Of a DNA stretch of 48,983 bases, positions 41,351 through 48,983 are shown in pieces; within the stretch, counting starts at the first letter, position 1, and each line of letters opens with the position of its first letter. Where the stretch lies: assembly GCA_016204975.1 (NCBI GenBank), contig JACQJP010000003.1, positions 1 through 48,983 on the forward strand, given 5' to 3'. Below the pieces are notes generated by a model, which was not told the origin of the DNA, made no database searches, and worked only from the letters and a program-made list of their open reading frames with translations. The stretch is from Elusimicrobiota bacterium (GTDB lineage: Bacteria; Elusimicrobiota; Elusimicrobia; JACQJP01). The position numbers were made by a program, and so were the translations under genes.

Positions 41351-42310
41351 ATGAAGCTGGTGAGCTTTGTGGATATTGAAAGCGGTCGACCCTCCATCGG
41401 CGCGGCGAAAAACGATAAAATCCTGGACCTGGGCCCGGTATCCGAAGACAAACTGGGAGCCTCTATGCTGGAGTTGATTGAGAACTCCGGAACCCTCCTC
41501 CCGCTCGCACAGCAACTCCTCAAACAAGCTCCCTCCCAGGCCTGGAGGCCTTCCACCCAGCTGCGGCTGCTGGCGCCGCTGCCCAACCCCACCGCCCTCA
41601 AGGACTGCTTCGCCTTTGAGGACCATGCCGTGGCCGGGGCGGTGCGCCGTGGAGAGACCCTGCCGGAGCAATGGTATGAGCTTCCGGCCTACTACAAAGG
41701 AAACCATCGGGCCATCTATGGTCCGGAGGAAGAGATCCCCTGGCCCTTCTACACCCGCCGACTGGACTTTGAATGCGAAATCGCCTGCGTCATCGGAAAA
41801 AAAGGAAAAAACATCCCGCCGGAAGAAGCGGAAAAATATCTCTTCGGCTACATGATATTCAACGACGTTTCCGCCAGAGACATTCAAAAAAAGGAGATGA
41901 TTTTGCGGATGGGCCCCGCCAAAGGCAAAGACTTCGCCAACGTATTCGGACCTTATCTGGTGACGGCCGATGAGGTCCACCCGGAAAAAGATTTTTCGAT
42001 GACCGTCCGGGTCAACGGCGAGATTTGGTCGGAGGGGCACTTCAAGGATCAATATTGGGGCTTTCCCCTGTTGATCTCCCACCTTTCCCAAGAAGAAACG
42101 ATCTTTCCCGGGGACGTGGTGGGATCGGGAACCTTTTACAAGGGATGCGGGCTGGACCTCAACCGCTGGATCCAACCGGGAGACATCCTGGAGCTGGAGG
42201 TTCCCAAACTGGGGATCCTCAGAAATAAAATCGGAGCGCCTGCGGAGCAGCGCCAACTGAACTACAAAAGAGCCCGTCCTGCCTCCCACGCCCCCACGGC
42301 GCGCGGCTGA
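41351..42310 (+). CDS. Fumarylacetoacetate hydrolase family protein
   Basis: A 319-residue hydrolase of the FAH family. The metal and substrate residues lie in LDFECEIACVIGKKGKNIP, YMIFNDVSARDIQ, KGKDFANVFGPYLVT and FPGDVVGSGTF. In tyrosine breakdown it would split fumarylacetoacetate (or maleylacetoacetate) into fumarate and acetoacetate. Context supports this: homogentisate dioxygenase starts two bases after its stop. Related family members act on other diketo-acids, so exact substrate is inferred. Confidence 0.92.
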   Translation: MKLVSFVDIESGRPSIGAAKNDKILDLGPVSEDKLGASMLELIENSGTLLPLAQQLLKQAPSQAWRPSTQLRLLAPLPNPTALKDCFAFEDHAVAGAVRRGETLPEQWYELPAYYKGNHRAIYGPEEEIPWPFYTRRLDFECEIACVIGKKGKNIPPEEAEKYLFGYMIFNDVSARDIQKKEMILRMGPAKGKDFANVFGPYLVTADEVHPEKDFSMTVRVNGEIWSEGHFKDQYWGFPLLISHLSQEETIFPGDVVGSGTFYKGCGLDLNRWIQPGDILELEVPKLGILRNKIGAPAEQRQLNYKRARPASHAPTARG

Positions 42311-42311
42311 A

Positions 42312-43556
42312 ATGGCGACCATTCTTCGACGAGGAAAAGTCCCCTCCACCCCCCATACGGAGTTCTACGCCCAAGACGGCATATTGGCCTTGGAAGAGAT
42401 CCACGGGACCCTCGGCTTCAACGGGGCCTTCTCCCGCAAGATGCACCTGCGGCACTATCCTACCGAACTCATCGCCCCGCCGCGCGAGGGAAATTTTCAT
42501 CTGTGCCCGCGCCCGTCCCCGGAAAAAACCCTCCAGCCCTACCACATTCCAACCGCCAGGATCCCTTCCGGAGCAGATCTGCCGCGCTCCAGAAAAGTCC
42601 TGTTGTGGGGCCCCCACACTGTCATCTCCATCGCCAAGCCCGACCGCAGCATGCCGGAAAATACCTTTTTCCGAAACGGGGAAAAACACGAACTCTTCTA
42701 TGTCCAGGAGGGGGAGGGGACTTTGGACTCCGAATACGGCCGGCTGAGGATCGGACACGGGCTCTACCTGATCGTCCCCAAGGGAACCACCTACCGCATG
42801 GAGCTCAAATCCAAAAGTGCCTTCCTGCTGGTCGTCGAATCCTCCTGGCCCATCCAGTTCGCCCCCCATTATTTAAACGAAGCCGGGCAGGCCAGGATGA
42901 TGGCGCCGGTGGTGGAGACCGAGATCGAGGCCCCGGAATTTTTGCCTCCCAGGGATGCCGCCGGAAAATTCCACATAGATGTCCAACATGCCTCCGGCCA
43001 GATCACCCGCCTGACCCTGGGACACCATCCCTTCGACCTGGCCGGCTGGGAAGGGGCGCTCTACCCCTTCGGGTTCGACATCCGAAACCACCATGGAATC
43101 GCCCGCGAAATCCACACCGCTCCCCCCATGCACCAGACCTTCCAATCCGGACGAGCTCCCTACAGCGGATTTTCCCTCTGCTCCTTCGTCTCCCAGATGG
43201 AAGGCTGGCACCCCAAAGAGGTCCCCGCGCCCTACGCCCACTACAACGTAGACTCCGACGAGGTGATGTTTTTTTCCAACTCCCACTACGGAGCCCGCAA
43301 GGGCGTGATTTCTGAAGGATCCCTCACCTTCCATCCCTCCGCCCTGCCTCACAGCCCTCAGGGGCATGCCGCCCTACGCTCCTTGAAAGACCGCGGAAAA
43401 ATCAGCCGGCGTTTGGCGGTCATGGTGGACACCTTTTTTGAAAGCCTCCATCCAACCGCTGCGGCCCACCGCTACCGGGACCCGGGCTACCCCTTGAGCT
43501 GGCACCGCGCGGCTGGAAGGGGGCTGGAGCCTCAGGAGCTTCTGCATGGAACTTGA
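42312..43556 (+). CDS. hmgA: Homogentisate 1,2-dioxygenase
   Basis: Opens the aromatic ring of homogentisate with O2 to give maleylacetoacetate, using Fe(II). The 414-residue cupin protein matches the family's core: APYAHYNVDSDEVMFF holds candidate iron ligands His310 and an acidic residue, and SLTFHPSALPHSPQG holds His341/His347. The N-terminal half has IAKPDRSMPENTFFRNGEKH. It is the second gene of a four-gene operon, two bases after the FAH gene and overlapping the flavin-reductase gene by 11 bases. Confidence 0.93.
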   Translation: MATILRRGKVPSTPHTEFYAQDGILALEEIHGTLGFNGAFSRKMHLRHYPTELIAPPREGNFHLCPRPSPEKTLQPYHIPTARIPSGADLPRSRKVLLWGPHTVISIAKPDRSMPENTFFRNGEKHELFYVQEGEGTLDSEYGRLRIGHGLYLIVPKGTTYRMELKSKSAFLLVVESSWPIQFAPHYLNEAGQARMMAPVVETEIEAPEFLPPRDAAGKFHIDVQHASGQITRLTLGHHPFDLAGWEGALYPFGFDIRNHHGIAREIHTAPPMHQTFQSGRAPYSGFSLCSFVSQMEGWHPKEVPAPYAHYNVDSDEVMFFSNSHYGARKGVISEGSLTFHPSALPHSPQGHAALRSLKDRGKISRRLAVMVDTFFESLHPTAAAHRYRDPGYPLSWHRAAGRGLEPQELLHGT

Positions 43557-44160
43557 CCCGGAAAAGCTCCCCCCTGCCGAGCGCTACGGCCTTTTGATCT
43601 CCGTCATCCAACCCAGGCCCATCGCCTGGGTCTCCACTCAAAACCACAAGGGCCAATCCAACCTCGCCCCCTTCAGCTTCTTCACCGGAATCACCGCCCA
43701 GCCGATGTCGGTGTGCTTCGCCCCCGTCCGTAATCGCCAGGGAAAAAAGAAAGATACCCTGATCAACATCGAGTCCACCGGAGAGTTTGTGATCAACGTA
43801 GCCACCCAGCAGAGCGCCGAGAAGATGAACCAAACCTCCGCCGAGTACCCCTACGGTGTCAGCGAGTTCGAAAGGGCGGGCCTGACCCCTTTGCCCTCGG
43901 TGCGGGTCCAGCCCCCCCGTGTCGGAGAATCCCCGGTAAGCCTGGAGTGCAAACTGATCCAGGTGATCCACTTAAGCGAAGGACCCCTGGGGGGCAACCT
44001 CGTCCTGGGGAGGATCGTATATGTCCACATCCAGGACCCGGTCTGGAAGGAAGGAAAAATTTCCCATCGGGACCTCCAAGCCATCGGACGCCTGGAGGGC
44101 AGTTTCTATGCGCGCGTGACCGACACCTTTGAGATGCCGCGCCCCAGGAGGCCTTCATGA
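43546..44160 (+). CDS. Flavin-reductase-like FMN-binding protein
   Basis: A 204-residue protein of the flavin reductase-like domain family (split beta-barrel binding FMN). It shows SVIQPRPIAWVSTQNHKGQS, NLAPFSFFTGIT and FVINVATQQSAEKMNQTSAE. Its place between hmgA (11-base overlap) and the HPPD-like gene (ATGA overlap) shows it belongs to the aromatic operon, perhaps supplying reduced flavin or acting in a side step. It is not a standard member of the homogentisate pathway. Confidence 0.9.
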   Translation: MELDPEKLPPAERYGLLISVIQPRPIAWVSTQNHKGQSNLAPFSFFTGITAQPMSVCFAPVRNRQGKKKDTLINIESTGEFVINVATQQSAEKMNQTSAEYPYGVSEFERAGLTPLPSVRVQPPRVGESPVSLECKLIQVIHLSEGPLGGNLVLGRIVYVHIQDPVWKEGKISHRDLQAIGRLEGSFYARVTDTFEMPRPRRPS

Positions 44161-44984
44161 CGCAAACCGCAACCGCACAGACCCCCTCGCCCAGCGGACA
44201 CAGGCCCGCCTTCCTCAACTTCCAGGTGGACCACATGACCCTGCTCTTGGATCCTAAGATGTACAACGTGTCCTACGCTATCTTCCGCACCCTCTTCGGA
44301 GCCGGCCAGGAGGATATCCTCTACGAAAAACGCAAGGAATGGGCGAAAGGCAAGGGAGAGACCTCCATGACCTTCGCGGTGCGCATCGGGGCCGATCAGG
44401 CCTCTGCGCAGCAAGCAGCCGCCCTGCGCCAAACCATCGTCGCGGTGGTCCAGCCCTCTGAGCCGGAAAGCCAGCCCTCCCACGTGCGGGACATGCTGGA
44501 AGGCCACTCCGCCTCGGCGCACTGGCAGCACATCGCCTTAAGAACCAGCGACCTTTTGGCCTTCCACCAATACGCCTTGCAACGAGGAATCAATTTCATC
44601 ACCCCCATCCTGAAGGACGCCGATGAGGATCTGATCCAGACCTTCAGCGGGGAGTGGTTTTTTCCAGGGGCCGGACCCAGCGGCCTGTTTTTTGAGTTCG
44701 TGCAGAGAAACCCCAACCCCAACCTGCTCAAAAAGCTGGAGGAAAGAAACAAAGAAACCTGGTTCCGGGACCGGACCTTTCTCGGCCTTTACGCCGAAAA
44801 GGAGAAGGAGTACCGAAGCGGGACGGTGACCCCCTTTCTGGACCCCCGGCTTTTCGAAAAGCTTCAGAGCAGGTTGGCCTCAAAAAAACTCTGGGAGATT
44901 GGGGAAGAGGATTTGCGCTGGGCGGAAGGCGAGATGCAGGAATATGCTCGAAGGAAAAAACAACCAAGCACTCAAGAAGGATAG
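44157..44984 (+). CDS. 4-Hydroxyphenylpyruvate dioxygenase-like protein, short form
   Basis: A 275-residue VOC-fold oxygenase that by context should make homogentisate from 4-hydroxyphenylpyruvate. The three iron ligands can be placed as His26 (FQVDHMTLL), His125 (HWQHIALRTSDLLAF) and Glu180 (GPSGLFFEFVQR); the last two match HPPD closely. It lacks the N-terminal domain of classical 350-residue HPPD, so only the catalytic half remains. A charged helical C-terminal tail follows. It ends the operon that starts with the FAH gene; its stop codon abuts a MITE-like element. Confidence 0.8.
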   Translation: MTQTATAQTPSPSGHRPAFLNFQVDHMTLLLDPKMYNVSYAIFRTLFGAGQEDILYEKRKEWAKGKGETSMTFAVRIGADQASAQQAAALRQTIVAVVQPSEPESQPSHVRDMLEGHSASAHWQHIALRTSDLLAFHQYALQRGINFITPILKDADEDLIQTFSGEWFFPGAGPSGLFFEFVQRNPNPNLLKKLEERNKETWFRDRTFLGLYAEKEKEYRSGTVTPFLDPRLFEKLQSRLASKKLWEIGEEDLRWAEGEMQEYARRKKQPSTQEG

Positions 44985-45148
44985 GACTTTTGCAAATCTA
45001 TGGAGAAGGGGTCGGCTGGGGATTTGCCCTGCAGACCCCGTAGCGGAAAGGGGACCCTCCGGGGGAAACCGACGGGACTGGTTTCCCGGGGTCCGGGGGC
45101 TAAGGGCAAACCCCAGACAGGACCCCCAATTCCATTTTGCAAAAGTCC
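44984..45148. mobile_element. MITE-like element with intact ends and a different core
   Basis: 165 bases bounded by GGACTTTTGCAAA (44984-44996) and TTTGCAAAAGTCC (45136-45148). The subterminal 40 bases on each side match the 39.6-kb copy, but the core is unrelated: it has its own inverted repeat, GGGAAACC (45063-45070) with GGTTTCCC (45080-45087), flanked by GGGACC/GGGTCC. The right end is followed directly by the ribosome site (AAGGAGG) of the next gene. Confidence 0.75.
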
Positions 45149-45162
45149 AATAAGGAGGAAGA

Positions 45163-45789
45163 ATGGCCTACAATGATCTGTTCACCAACCTACATCTGAT
45201 CATCCGTTGGTTGCACGTGATCGCAGGCATCACCTGGATCGGGCATCTGTATTTCTTCAACTTCGTCAACGTCCCCCTCCAGGGGGCGTTGGACGATGCG
45301 GTCAAGAAAGCGGTCAACCCCAAGCTCATGCCGCGGGCCCTGTGGTGGTTTCGCTGGGGAGCGATGGTGACCTTTCTGGCGGGACTGACCCTGTTTACTC
45401 TCAACTACATGTACGTCCCCGGCCTAGGGTTCGGCCCCAGTCCCCTCTTCAGTGATGCGGAGGGAATCACGGATCGGGCCATCTGGGTCCTGATGGGAAT
45501 GTTCTTGGGAAGCGTCATGTGGTTCAACGTCTGGTTTATCATCTGGCCGATCCAAAAGCGGATTCTTTCCGGGCAAGCTCGTCCCGAGGAACTCCCCGTG
45601 CTGCGCCGGCGGGCCACATGGGTTTCGCGGGCCAACACGATCCTTTCGGGGCCGATGCTGTTCGGGATGCTGGCCCCCAGCCATTACGGCTCGATCAATG
45701 CCGTGACAGTGGTGGTATTTATTCTGCTGGGAGCGATCCCCCTCCACTGGGCTATTCGGGCTTCCTACAAGGTGGGCGCTTCGGTTTAG
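45163..45789 (+). CDS. PuuD-type urate hydroxylase N-terminal-like membrane protein
   Basis: A 208-residue membrane protein with about five helices. WLHVIAGITWIGHLYFFNFV and WFNVWFIIWPIQKRIL match the membrane domain of PuuD (Urate_ox_N type). PuuD proper carries a C-terminal cytochrome c domain, which is absent here, with no CxxCH motif at all. So urate hydroxylase activity is doubtful and the role is open. It has a strong AAGGAGG site. Its stop codon overlaps by four bases with the stop of the convergent Fe-S carrier gene. Confidence 0.8.
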   Translation: MAYNDLFTNLHLIIRWLHVIAGITWIGHLYFFNFVNVPLQGALDDAVKKAVNPKLMPRALWWFRWGAMVTFLAGLTLFTLNYMYVPGLGFGPSPLFSDAEGITDRAIWVLMGMFLGSVMWFNVWFIIWPIQKRILSGQARPEELPVLRRRATWVSRANTILSGPMLFGMLAPSHYGSINAVTVVVFILLGAIPLHWAIRASYKVGASV

Positions 45790-46127
45790 ACCTCGATGGA
45801 GAAGGAGCTGCCGCAGGCGCAGGAGCCGGTGGCGTTTGGGTTTTTCAGTTCAAACCCGGAACGCATCAGCGTTTCGGTATAATCGAGCTGGGAACCGGAA
45901 AGGTAAACAAAGGACTGGGCATCCGCCACGACTTTCGATCCGTGGGCCTCAAAAACCTGATCCCCCTGTGCCAGATCTTCCGATAGCTCATACTCATAGC
46001 TAAAGCCGGAACACCCGCCGGCAGTCACCCTCAGGCGCAGAAAACCCCGGGAGATTCCCTTCTTTTGCAACAGGGCCTGGATCCTCTGTGCCGCTTGGGA
46101 CGTGAGGGTGAGACTGGCGCTTGCCAT
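45786..46127 (-). CDS. A-type iron-sulfur carrier (IscA/ErpA/HesB family)
   Basis: A 113-residue carrier that delivers Fe-S clusters to apo-proteins. The three cluster-binding cysteines are present: Cys39 in TAGGCSGFSYEY and Cys103/Cys105 in GSCACGSSFSI. It begins three bases after the stop of a second A-type carrier, so the two are co-transcribed. Which acts as ErpA-like and which as IscA-like cannot be told. It is convergent with the PuuD-type gene, with overlapping stop codons. Confidence 0.94.
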   Translation of the reverse strand: MASASLTLTSQAAQRIQALLQKKGISRGFLRLRVTAGGCSGFSYEYELSEDLAQGDQVFEAHGSKVVADAQSFVYLSGSQLDYTETLMRSGFELKNPNATGSCACGSSFSIEV

Positions 46128-46130
46128 TTT

Positions 46131-46454
46131 TCAGAAGGAATGGGACTGCCCGCAGGCGCAAGAGCTTTTGATGTTGGGATTTTGAATTTTAAAGCCGGAC
46201 TCCGCAAGACCCTCTACATAATCCACGGTAGCGCCCTTTAGAAACTCTGCGCTCTGAGGATCTACCACCACGCGCACCCCATCGAAGGCAGACTCCAAAT
46301 CCCCCTCCTGCTTCTCATCGAAAAGGAAGCTGTATTCGTAGCCGGAGCACCCCCCCTTTCGCACCTGAATACGAAGGGGCTTCCCTTGGGCTTGGGGATC
46401 CTGCTGCAAGATGCCCCGGATCTTGTCTGCGGCCGATTCCGTAATCTGAATCAT
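46131..46454 (-). CDS. Second A-type iron-sulfur carrier
   Basis: A 107-residue IscA/ErpA-family protein with Cys36 (RKGGCSGYEYSF) and Cys99/Cys101 (SSCACGQSHSF). The ATG 46454 is preceded by GGAGGGAG. A longer upstream frame reads into the protease gene in another frame and is rejected. It differs clearly from its neighbour (only motif-level similarity), so the pair is not a recent duplication. It lies 34 bases after the protease gene. Confidence 0.94.
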   Translation of the reverse strand: MIQITESAADKIRGILQQDPQAQGKPLRIQVRKGGCSGYEYSFLFDEKQEGDLESAFDGVRVVVDPQSAEFLKGATVDYVEGLAESGFKIQNPNIKSSCACGQSHSF

Positions 46455-46488
46455 TAAATCTCCCTCCTCCATTCTAACACGGATTCCC

Positions 46489-47964
46489 CTAGCGTGCAAG
46501 ATCTTCCGAGCGGTCGCCTGCGATGCCGTAGCGCGACAGAATCTCCCCGTGGGCCTTTTGCGCCTGGGAGGCATCCAAGACGATCCGGGTGCCGAAGGTG
46601 GCGTGGGCCTCCAGATCCACCACCTGGTAGTTTCCCTGGGGATGCCGAAAGGCCTCTGCGAGATCCCGCATCTGGGAGATATTGCGTCCATTGACGCTCC
46701 GGACGATGACGTCCGTCACCTCATGGTAGCCGACATTGACCTCCTGCGGAAGCACCTTGGAAAGCACCACCACCTCCTTTCTCTCCTGGGAGGGGAGCCC
46801 ATGAAAAAAATAATACTTGAAAATCTCCGGCACATTCTGCCACTCCCAGGTGCCCATGTAGTCCCGAGTCAGGGGCACAAACACCAGGCCCGCAAAAATA
46901 AAATAGGTGGGACGCACATCGTAGCGTGGCCCAGGCACCAAGCGGGTCTCATGCTCCAGCGGAACCAAAATCTTCTGAAGCCTCCCCTGCCGGGAGATCT
47001 CCGCCGGAACTTGCTGGCCGAGCTGGTAGGAGCTCAGGAGATGGGAGAAATGGACCCTCTCCCCCAAACGTTGCACCGTGGTTCCGTCGCCGGCCACACT
47101 TTTTCCTCCAAAAGAAACCAAAACGTCCCCCTCCTGCAGCAGGCCCCAAACCGAGGAGCCGTAACGCGTCCGAGTCACCAGCACCCCGGATTGAGCTGGA
47201 GAAAGCTGGAGCTGGTTCCGTAGGCTCTCATTCTCCGTCTTCTGCCAAAAAATCCCCAGGCTCCCAATGCCATCGTAGCGACCATCCCGGATGTCCTCCA
47301 GAAACCTTCTGATGATCGGCGCCGGAACCATGTATCCGATGTTCTCCGCCTGGGAGCCGCTGAAGGACTGGAAGGAGATCCCCGCCAGCCTGTCGTTCTG
47401 AATCACCGGCCCCCCGCTGTTGCCTGGATTGATCGCCGCATCGGTTTGAACGGTCAGAAAGCTCCTGCCGGAATGGACATACTCGGTGACCTCGATTCGG
47501 GAAACCACCCCTTTGGTGATGGAGAGCTCATCTCCCCCCAAGGGAAACCCATAGGCGGTCACCCGATCCCCCTGCGCCGGCAGGTCTCCCAATGGGATGG
47601 GGGAGGTGTCCTTGAAAAATGAGGAATCCGACACCCGAAGCAGGGCCAGCTCACAGTCATGCGCCACAAACTCGAGCTCCGCTGTAAACTTTTCCGGGCG
47701 GCCCGCCTTGCGAACCTGAAGGTACACCTGATCCCCCACCACATGGGCGTTGGTCAAGATGCGGTTTTCCCCCACGACACATCCTGACCCCGTGCGGCTC
47801 CTCTGGGGATGCATCTGCCAGGGCTGCTCATAATCCGGTCTCTTAAATATGGTAAAGACCTTGACCGTGGAGCTGCGAATCGAGGCCTGTGCCCCGGAGC
47901 CCGAAAGGGCCACCCAACCCACTCCGATCCACAAAAAAAGGACCGTTCTCTTCACCCCACCCAT
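46489..47964 (-). CDS. Exported trypsin-like serine protease with PDZ domain (Deg/HtrA family)
   Basis: A 491-residue envelope protease. A signal peptide (about 1-28) is followed by a protease domain with the triad His74 (LTNAHVVG), Asp103 (VAHDCELALL) and Ser183 (NPGNSGGPVIQ). A PDZ-like domain (about 245-330) and a C-terminal region of about 160 residues with a second PDZ-like fold follow. The arrangement resembles the Deg proteases with extra C-terminal domain (plant Deg9/Deg2 type) more than E. coli DegP. It should act in protein quality control outside the inner membrane. A TAGGAC-type motif cluster lies just upstream of its start. Confidence 0.92.
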   Translation of the reverse strand: MGGVKRTVLFLWIGVGWVALSGSGAQASIRSSTVKVFTIFKRPDYEQPWQMHPQRSRTGSGCVVGENRILTNAHVVGDQVYLQVRKAGRPEKFTAELEFVAHDCELALLRVSDSSFFKDTSPIPLGDLPAQGDRVTAYGFPLGGDELSITKGVVSRIEVTEYVHSGRSFLTVQTDAAINPGNSGGPVIQNDRLAGISFQSFSGSQAENIGYMVPAPIIRRFLEDIRDGRYDGIGSLGIFWQKTENESLRNQLQLSPAQSGVLVTRTRYGSSVWGLLQEGDVLVSFGGKSVAGDGTTVQRLGERVHFSHLLSSYQLGQQVPAEISRQGRLQKILVPLEHETRLVPGPRYDVRPTYFIFAGLVFVPLTRDYMGTWEWQNVPEIFKYYFFHGLPSQERKEVVVLSKVLPQEVNVGYHEVTDVIVRSVNGRNISQMRDLAEAFRHPQGNYQVVDLEAHATFGTRIVLDASQAQKAHGEILSRYGIAGDRSEDLAR

Positions 47965-47984
47965 GATACAAACTTCCCTCCGAA

Positions 47985-48020
47985 GGGTGCTAGGACTTTA
48001 GGCCCAAGACTTCCTAGGCC
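47985..48020. repeat. TAGGACTT/CCTAGG motif cluster
   Basis: TAGGACTTTAGGCCC and AGACTTCCTAGGCCC repeat the words seen at 619-713 and 36228-36290. It lies in the 127-base divergent gap between the Deg-type protease start and the partial gene at 48092. No sure promoter was found in the gap. Confidence 0.4.
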
Positions 48021-48091
48021 CATTTTCACGCCTCTTCTGGGCCCTTCGTCCCATGACAGTTTAGCCCCCATCTAGTATGGTTAAGGGTGTC

Positions 48092-48983
48092 ATGAAACCT
48101 GTCCTGGCGGCTTTCCTGGGTGGGCTCCTCTGCGCAGGAACCCTGCCGGCCTACACCCAAACCCCCGCCCCCCATGGCTCCCCCTGCGCGCCGCGGCCGA
48201 CTCTCTTCTCCATCTCTGATCGCGACCCTCTGAATCCCTCCATCCTCTATGTGTGCGCTGCGGATTCGGAGCAAGAAGTCCCGGGATTTATCTACGTCGA
48301 AGCCGACGAAGACCCCTTCCCGATGAGCTTTGAAGAGCTCAAGGCGGCGGGCCTGGTCATCCAGAAGGTGGACGCCTCCGCTGAGTCCATCACCTTTGTC
48401 TACGGCGGCCGGTCCCAAACCCTGTCTGCAGACGCTCCGGAAGGACTGGACAGCCTGGAATCCCTGGTGCCTTGGCTGAGGGAAAGGCGTCAGAGCCTTG
48501 CGGCCCAAGCAGCCGAAAAAGAGAAGGAGAAGATTCAGCAGGCCCAAGGAGCCGCCCAGAAAATCCCGAACCCTTTCTCCGGAAACCCCCTGAAAAAAAC
48601 CGCGCCGGAGTCGGTGGCGGTACCCTCCATTCTGCCCACCCAAATCCTCCCCGCGCCTGCGCAAAAGTCTCCGGAGGAAGAGATTCGGGAAATCGACATC
48701 GAGAAACTGGCGGAGGTCTTAGATCAAATCCGAAAAAACGACCCGAAAAAACTCCCCATCGATCAGGCCCAGACGTTGCTCAAAATCCATGAAGACCTGG
48801 AACAGGGACTGCAGAATTTAGAAGGAGAGCGGCTAGAGCTTGCAAACCGGAGGCAGCAAAACAGACAACCCATCCTTCAGCTCCTCCAGGAAGCCCAAAA
48901 GGCTCGTCAAGGAGCGGAGGAGAAAAAGAGAGAGGCGGACAAACTAAAAGGGGAGGAGAAAAGAAGGTTGCAGGAAGAAGCGG
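48092..48983 (+). CDS. Secreted coiled-coil protein, 3' part cut by window edge
   Basis: The frame is open from ATG 48092 to the window end, about 297 residues. The signal peptide MKPVLAAFLGGLLCAGTLPA is followed by a cysteine pair region, an acidic domain (FIYVEADEDPFPMSFEELKA) and a long charged helical part, rich in Glu, Lys, Arg and Gln, that should form a coiled coil from about residue 130 on. An AAGGG ribosome site lies six bases upstream. No family is recognised. It is divergent from the Deg-type protease gene. Confidence 0.7.
   Translation, partial: MKPVLAAFLGGLLCAGTLPAYTQTPAPHGSPCAPRPTLFSISDRDPLNPSILYVCAADSEQEVPGFIYVEADEDPFPMSFEELKAAGLVIQKVDASAESITFVYGGRSQTLSADAPEGLDSLESLVPWLRERRQSLAAQAAEKEKEKIQQAQGAAQKIPNPFSGNPLKKTAPESVAVPSILPTQILPAPAQKSPEEEIREIDIEKLAEVLDQIRKNDPKKLPIDQAQTLLKIHEDLEQGLQNLEGERLELANRRQQNRQPILQLLQEAQKARQGAEEKKREADKLKGEEKRRLQEEA

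Noticed and set aside
45163-45789. Functional urate hydroxylase PuuD
   Set aside because: The C-terminal cytochrome c domain is missing and there is no CxxCH motif.
48053-48081. Promoter for the partial gene at 48092 (ATGACA, 17 bases, TATGGT)
   Set aside because: The transcript would start only about four bases before the ATG and exclude the AAGGG ribosome site.

Overview
The window comes from a diderm bacterium with a fairly GC-rich, tightly packed genome. Evidence for an outer membrane includes several lipoproteins with lipobox cysteines, a CsgG-like protein, an ExbD/TolR protein and a periplasmic DegP-type protease. Almost everything from 1 to 34.2 kb is on the minus strand, with ATGA-type stop/start overlaps that imply long operons. 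The phylum cannot be fixed by eye. The secreted VWA-type protein at 35.0-36.2 kb resembles a family common in Acidobacteriota, but that is only a hint.

Layout, left to right. 0-13.4 kb is housekeeping: a partial secreted protein, then glyA, a YwlE-type phosphatase, tsaC, rsmI, a GAF/HD-GYP protein, purA, exbD, an orphan with a UBA-like N-terminus, a Xer recombinase, topA, dprA, an XRE regulator and a LysM protein. 13.6-23.3 kb holds comM, three envelope lipoproteins including a CsgG-like one, a GAF histidine kinase, a DnaA-like AAA+ protein without its DNA-binding domain, a proline-rich partner and a PilT-type ATPase. 23.3-30.6 kb is a complete bacterial microcompartment (BMC) operon. 30.7-34.2 kb has a membrane histidine kinase with a PiT phosphate transporter and its DUF47 partner. 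34.2-41.3 kb has a glycosyltransferase, the VWA protein, a VOC protein, a transglutaminase, a dicarboxylate/glutamate symporter and an epimerase. 41.3-45 kb is a tyrosine/homogentisate catabolic operon. The right end has a PuuD-type membrane protein, two A-type Fe-S carriers, a DegP-like protease and a partial secreted coiled-coil protein.

The most interesting system is the microcompartment. It has two BMC-H, three BMC-P and one BMC-T shell genes. Its cargo is a DeoC aldolase, a PduP-like CoA-acylating aldehyde dehydrogenase and a PduL phosphotransacylase, each with a predicted N-terminal encapsulation helix. It also encodes two RpiB-fold isomerases and a triosephosphate isomerase. This matches the sugar-phosphate-utilising (SPU) class known from BMC surveys, whose physiology is poorly understood. 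The two RpiB-fold proteins differ in the way LacB and LacA differ: one keeps the Cys-Gly-Thr active site and the other has an Asp-Gly-Phe site. They may therefore form a heteromeric isomerase. Inferred flow: a sugar phosphate is isomerised, DeoC releases acetaldehyde and glyceraldehyde-3-phosphate, the aldehyde goes to acetyl-CoA and acetyl-phosphate, and TpiA takes the triose. No alcohol dehydrogenase is present to recycle NADH.

The second theme is small dispersed DNA. A 57-bp GC-rich repeat (19 codons, so frame-neutral) sits inside dprA, inside the gene at 21.4 kb, at the 3' end of deoC, and as a tandem pair between BMC-locus genes. A MITE-like element with 13-bp GGACTTTTGCAAA terminal inverted repeats occurs at 13.4, 39.6 and 45.0 kb, and a truncated copy at 36.35 kb supplies a gene's stop codon. 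A third motif family (TAGGACC/AGGTCCTA) lies upstream of three genes for secreted proteins. No rRNA, tRNA or CRISPR array was seen, and no gene-free stretch exceeds 300 bases.
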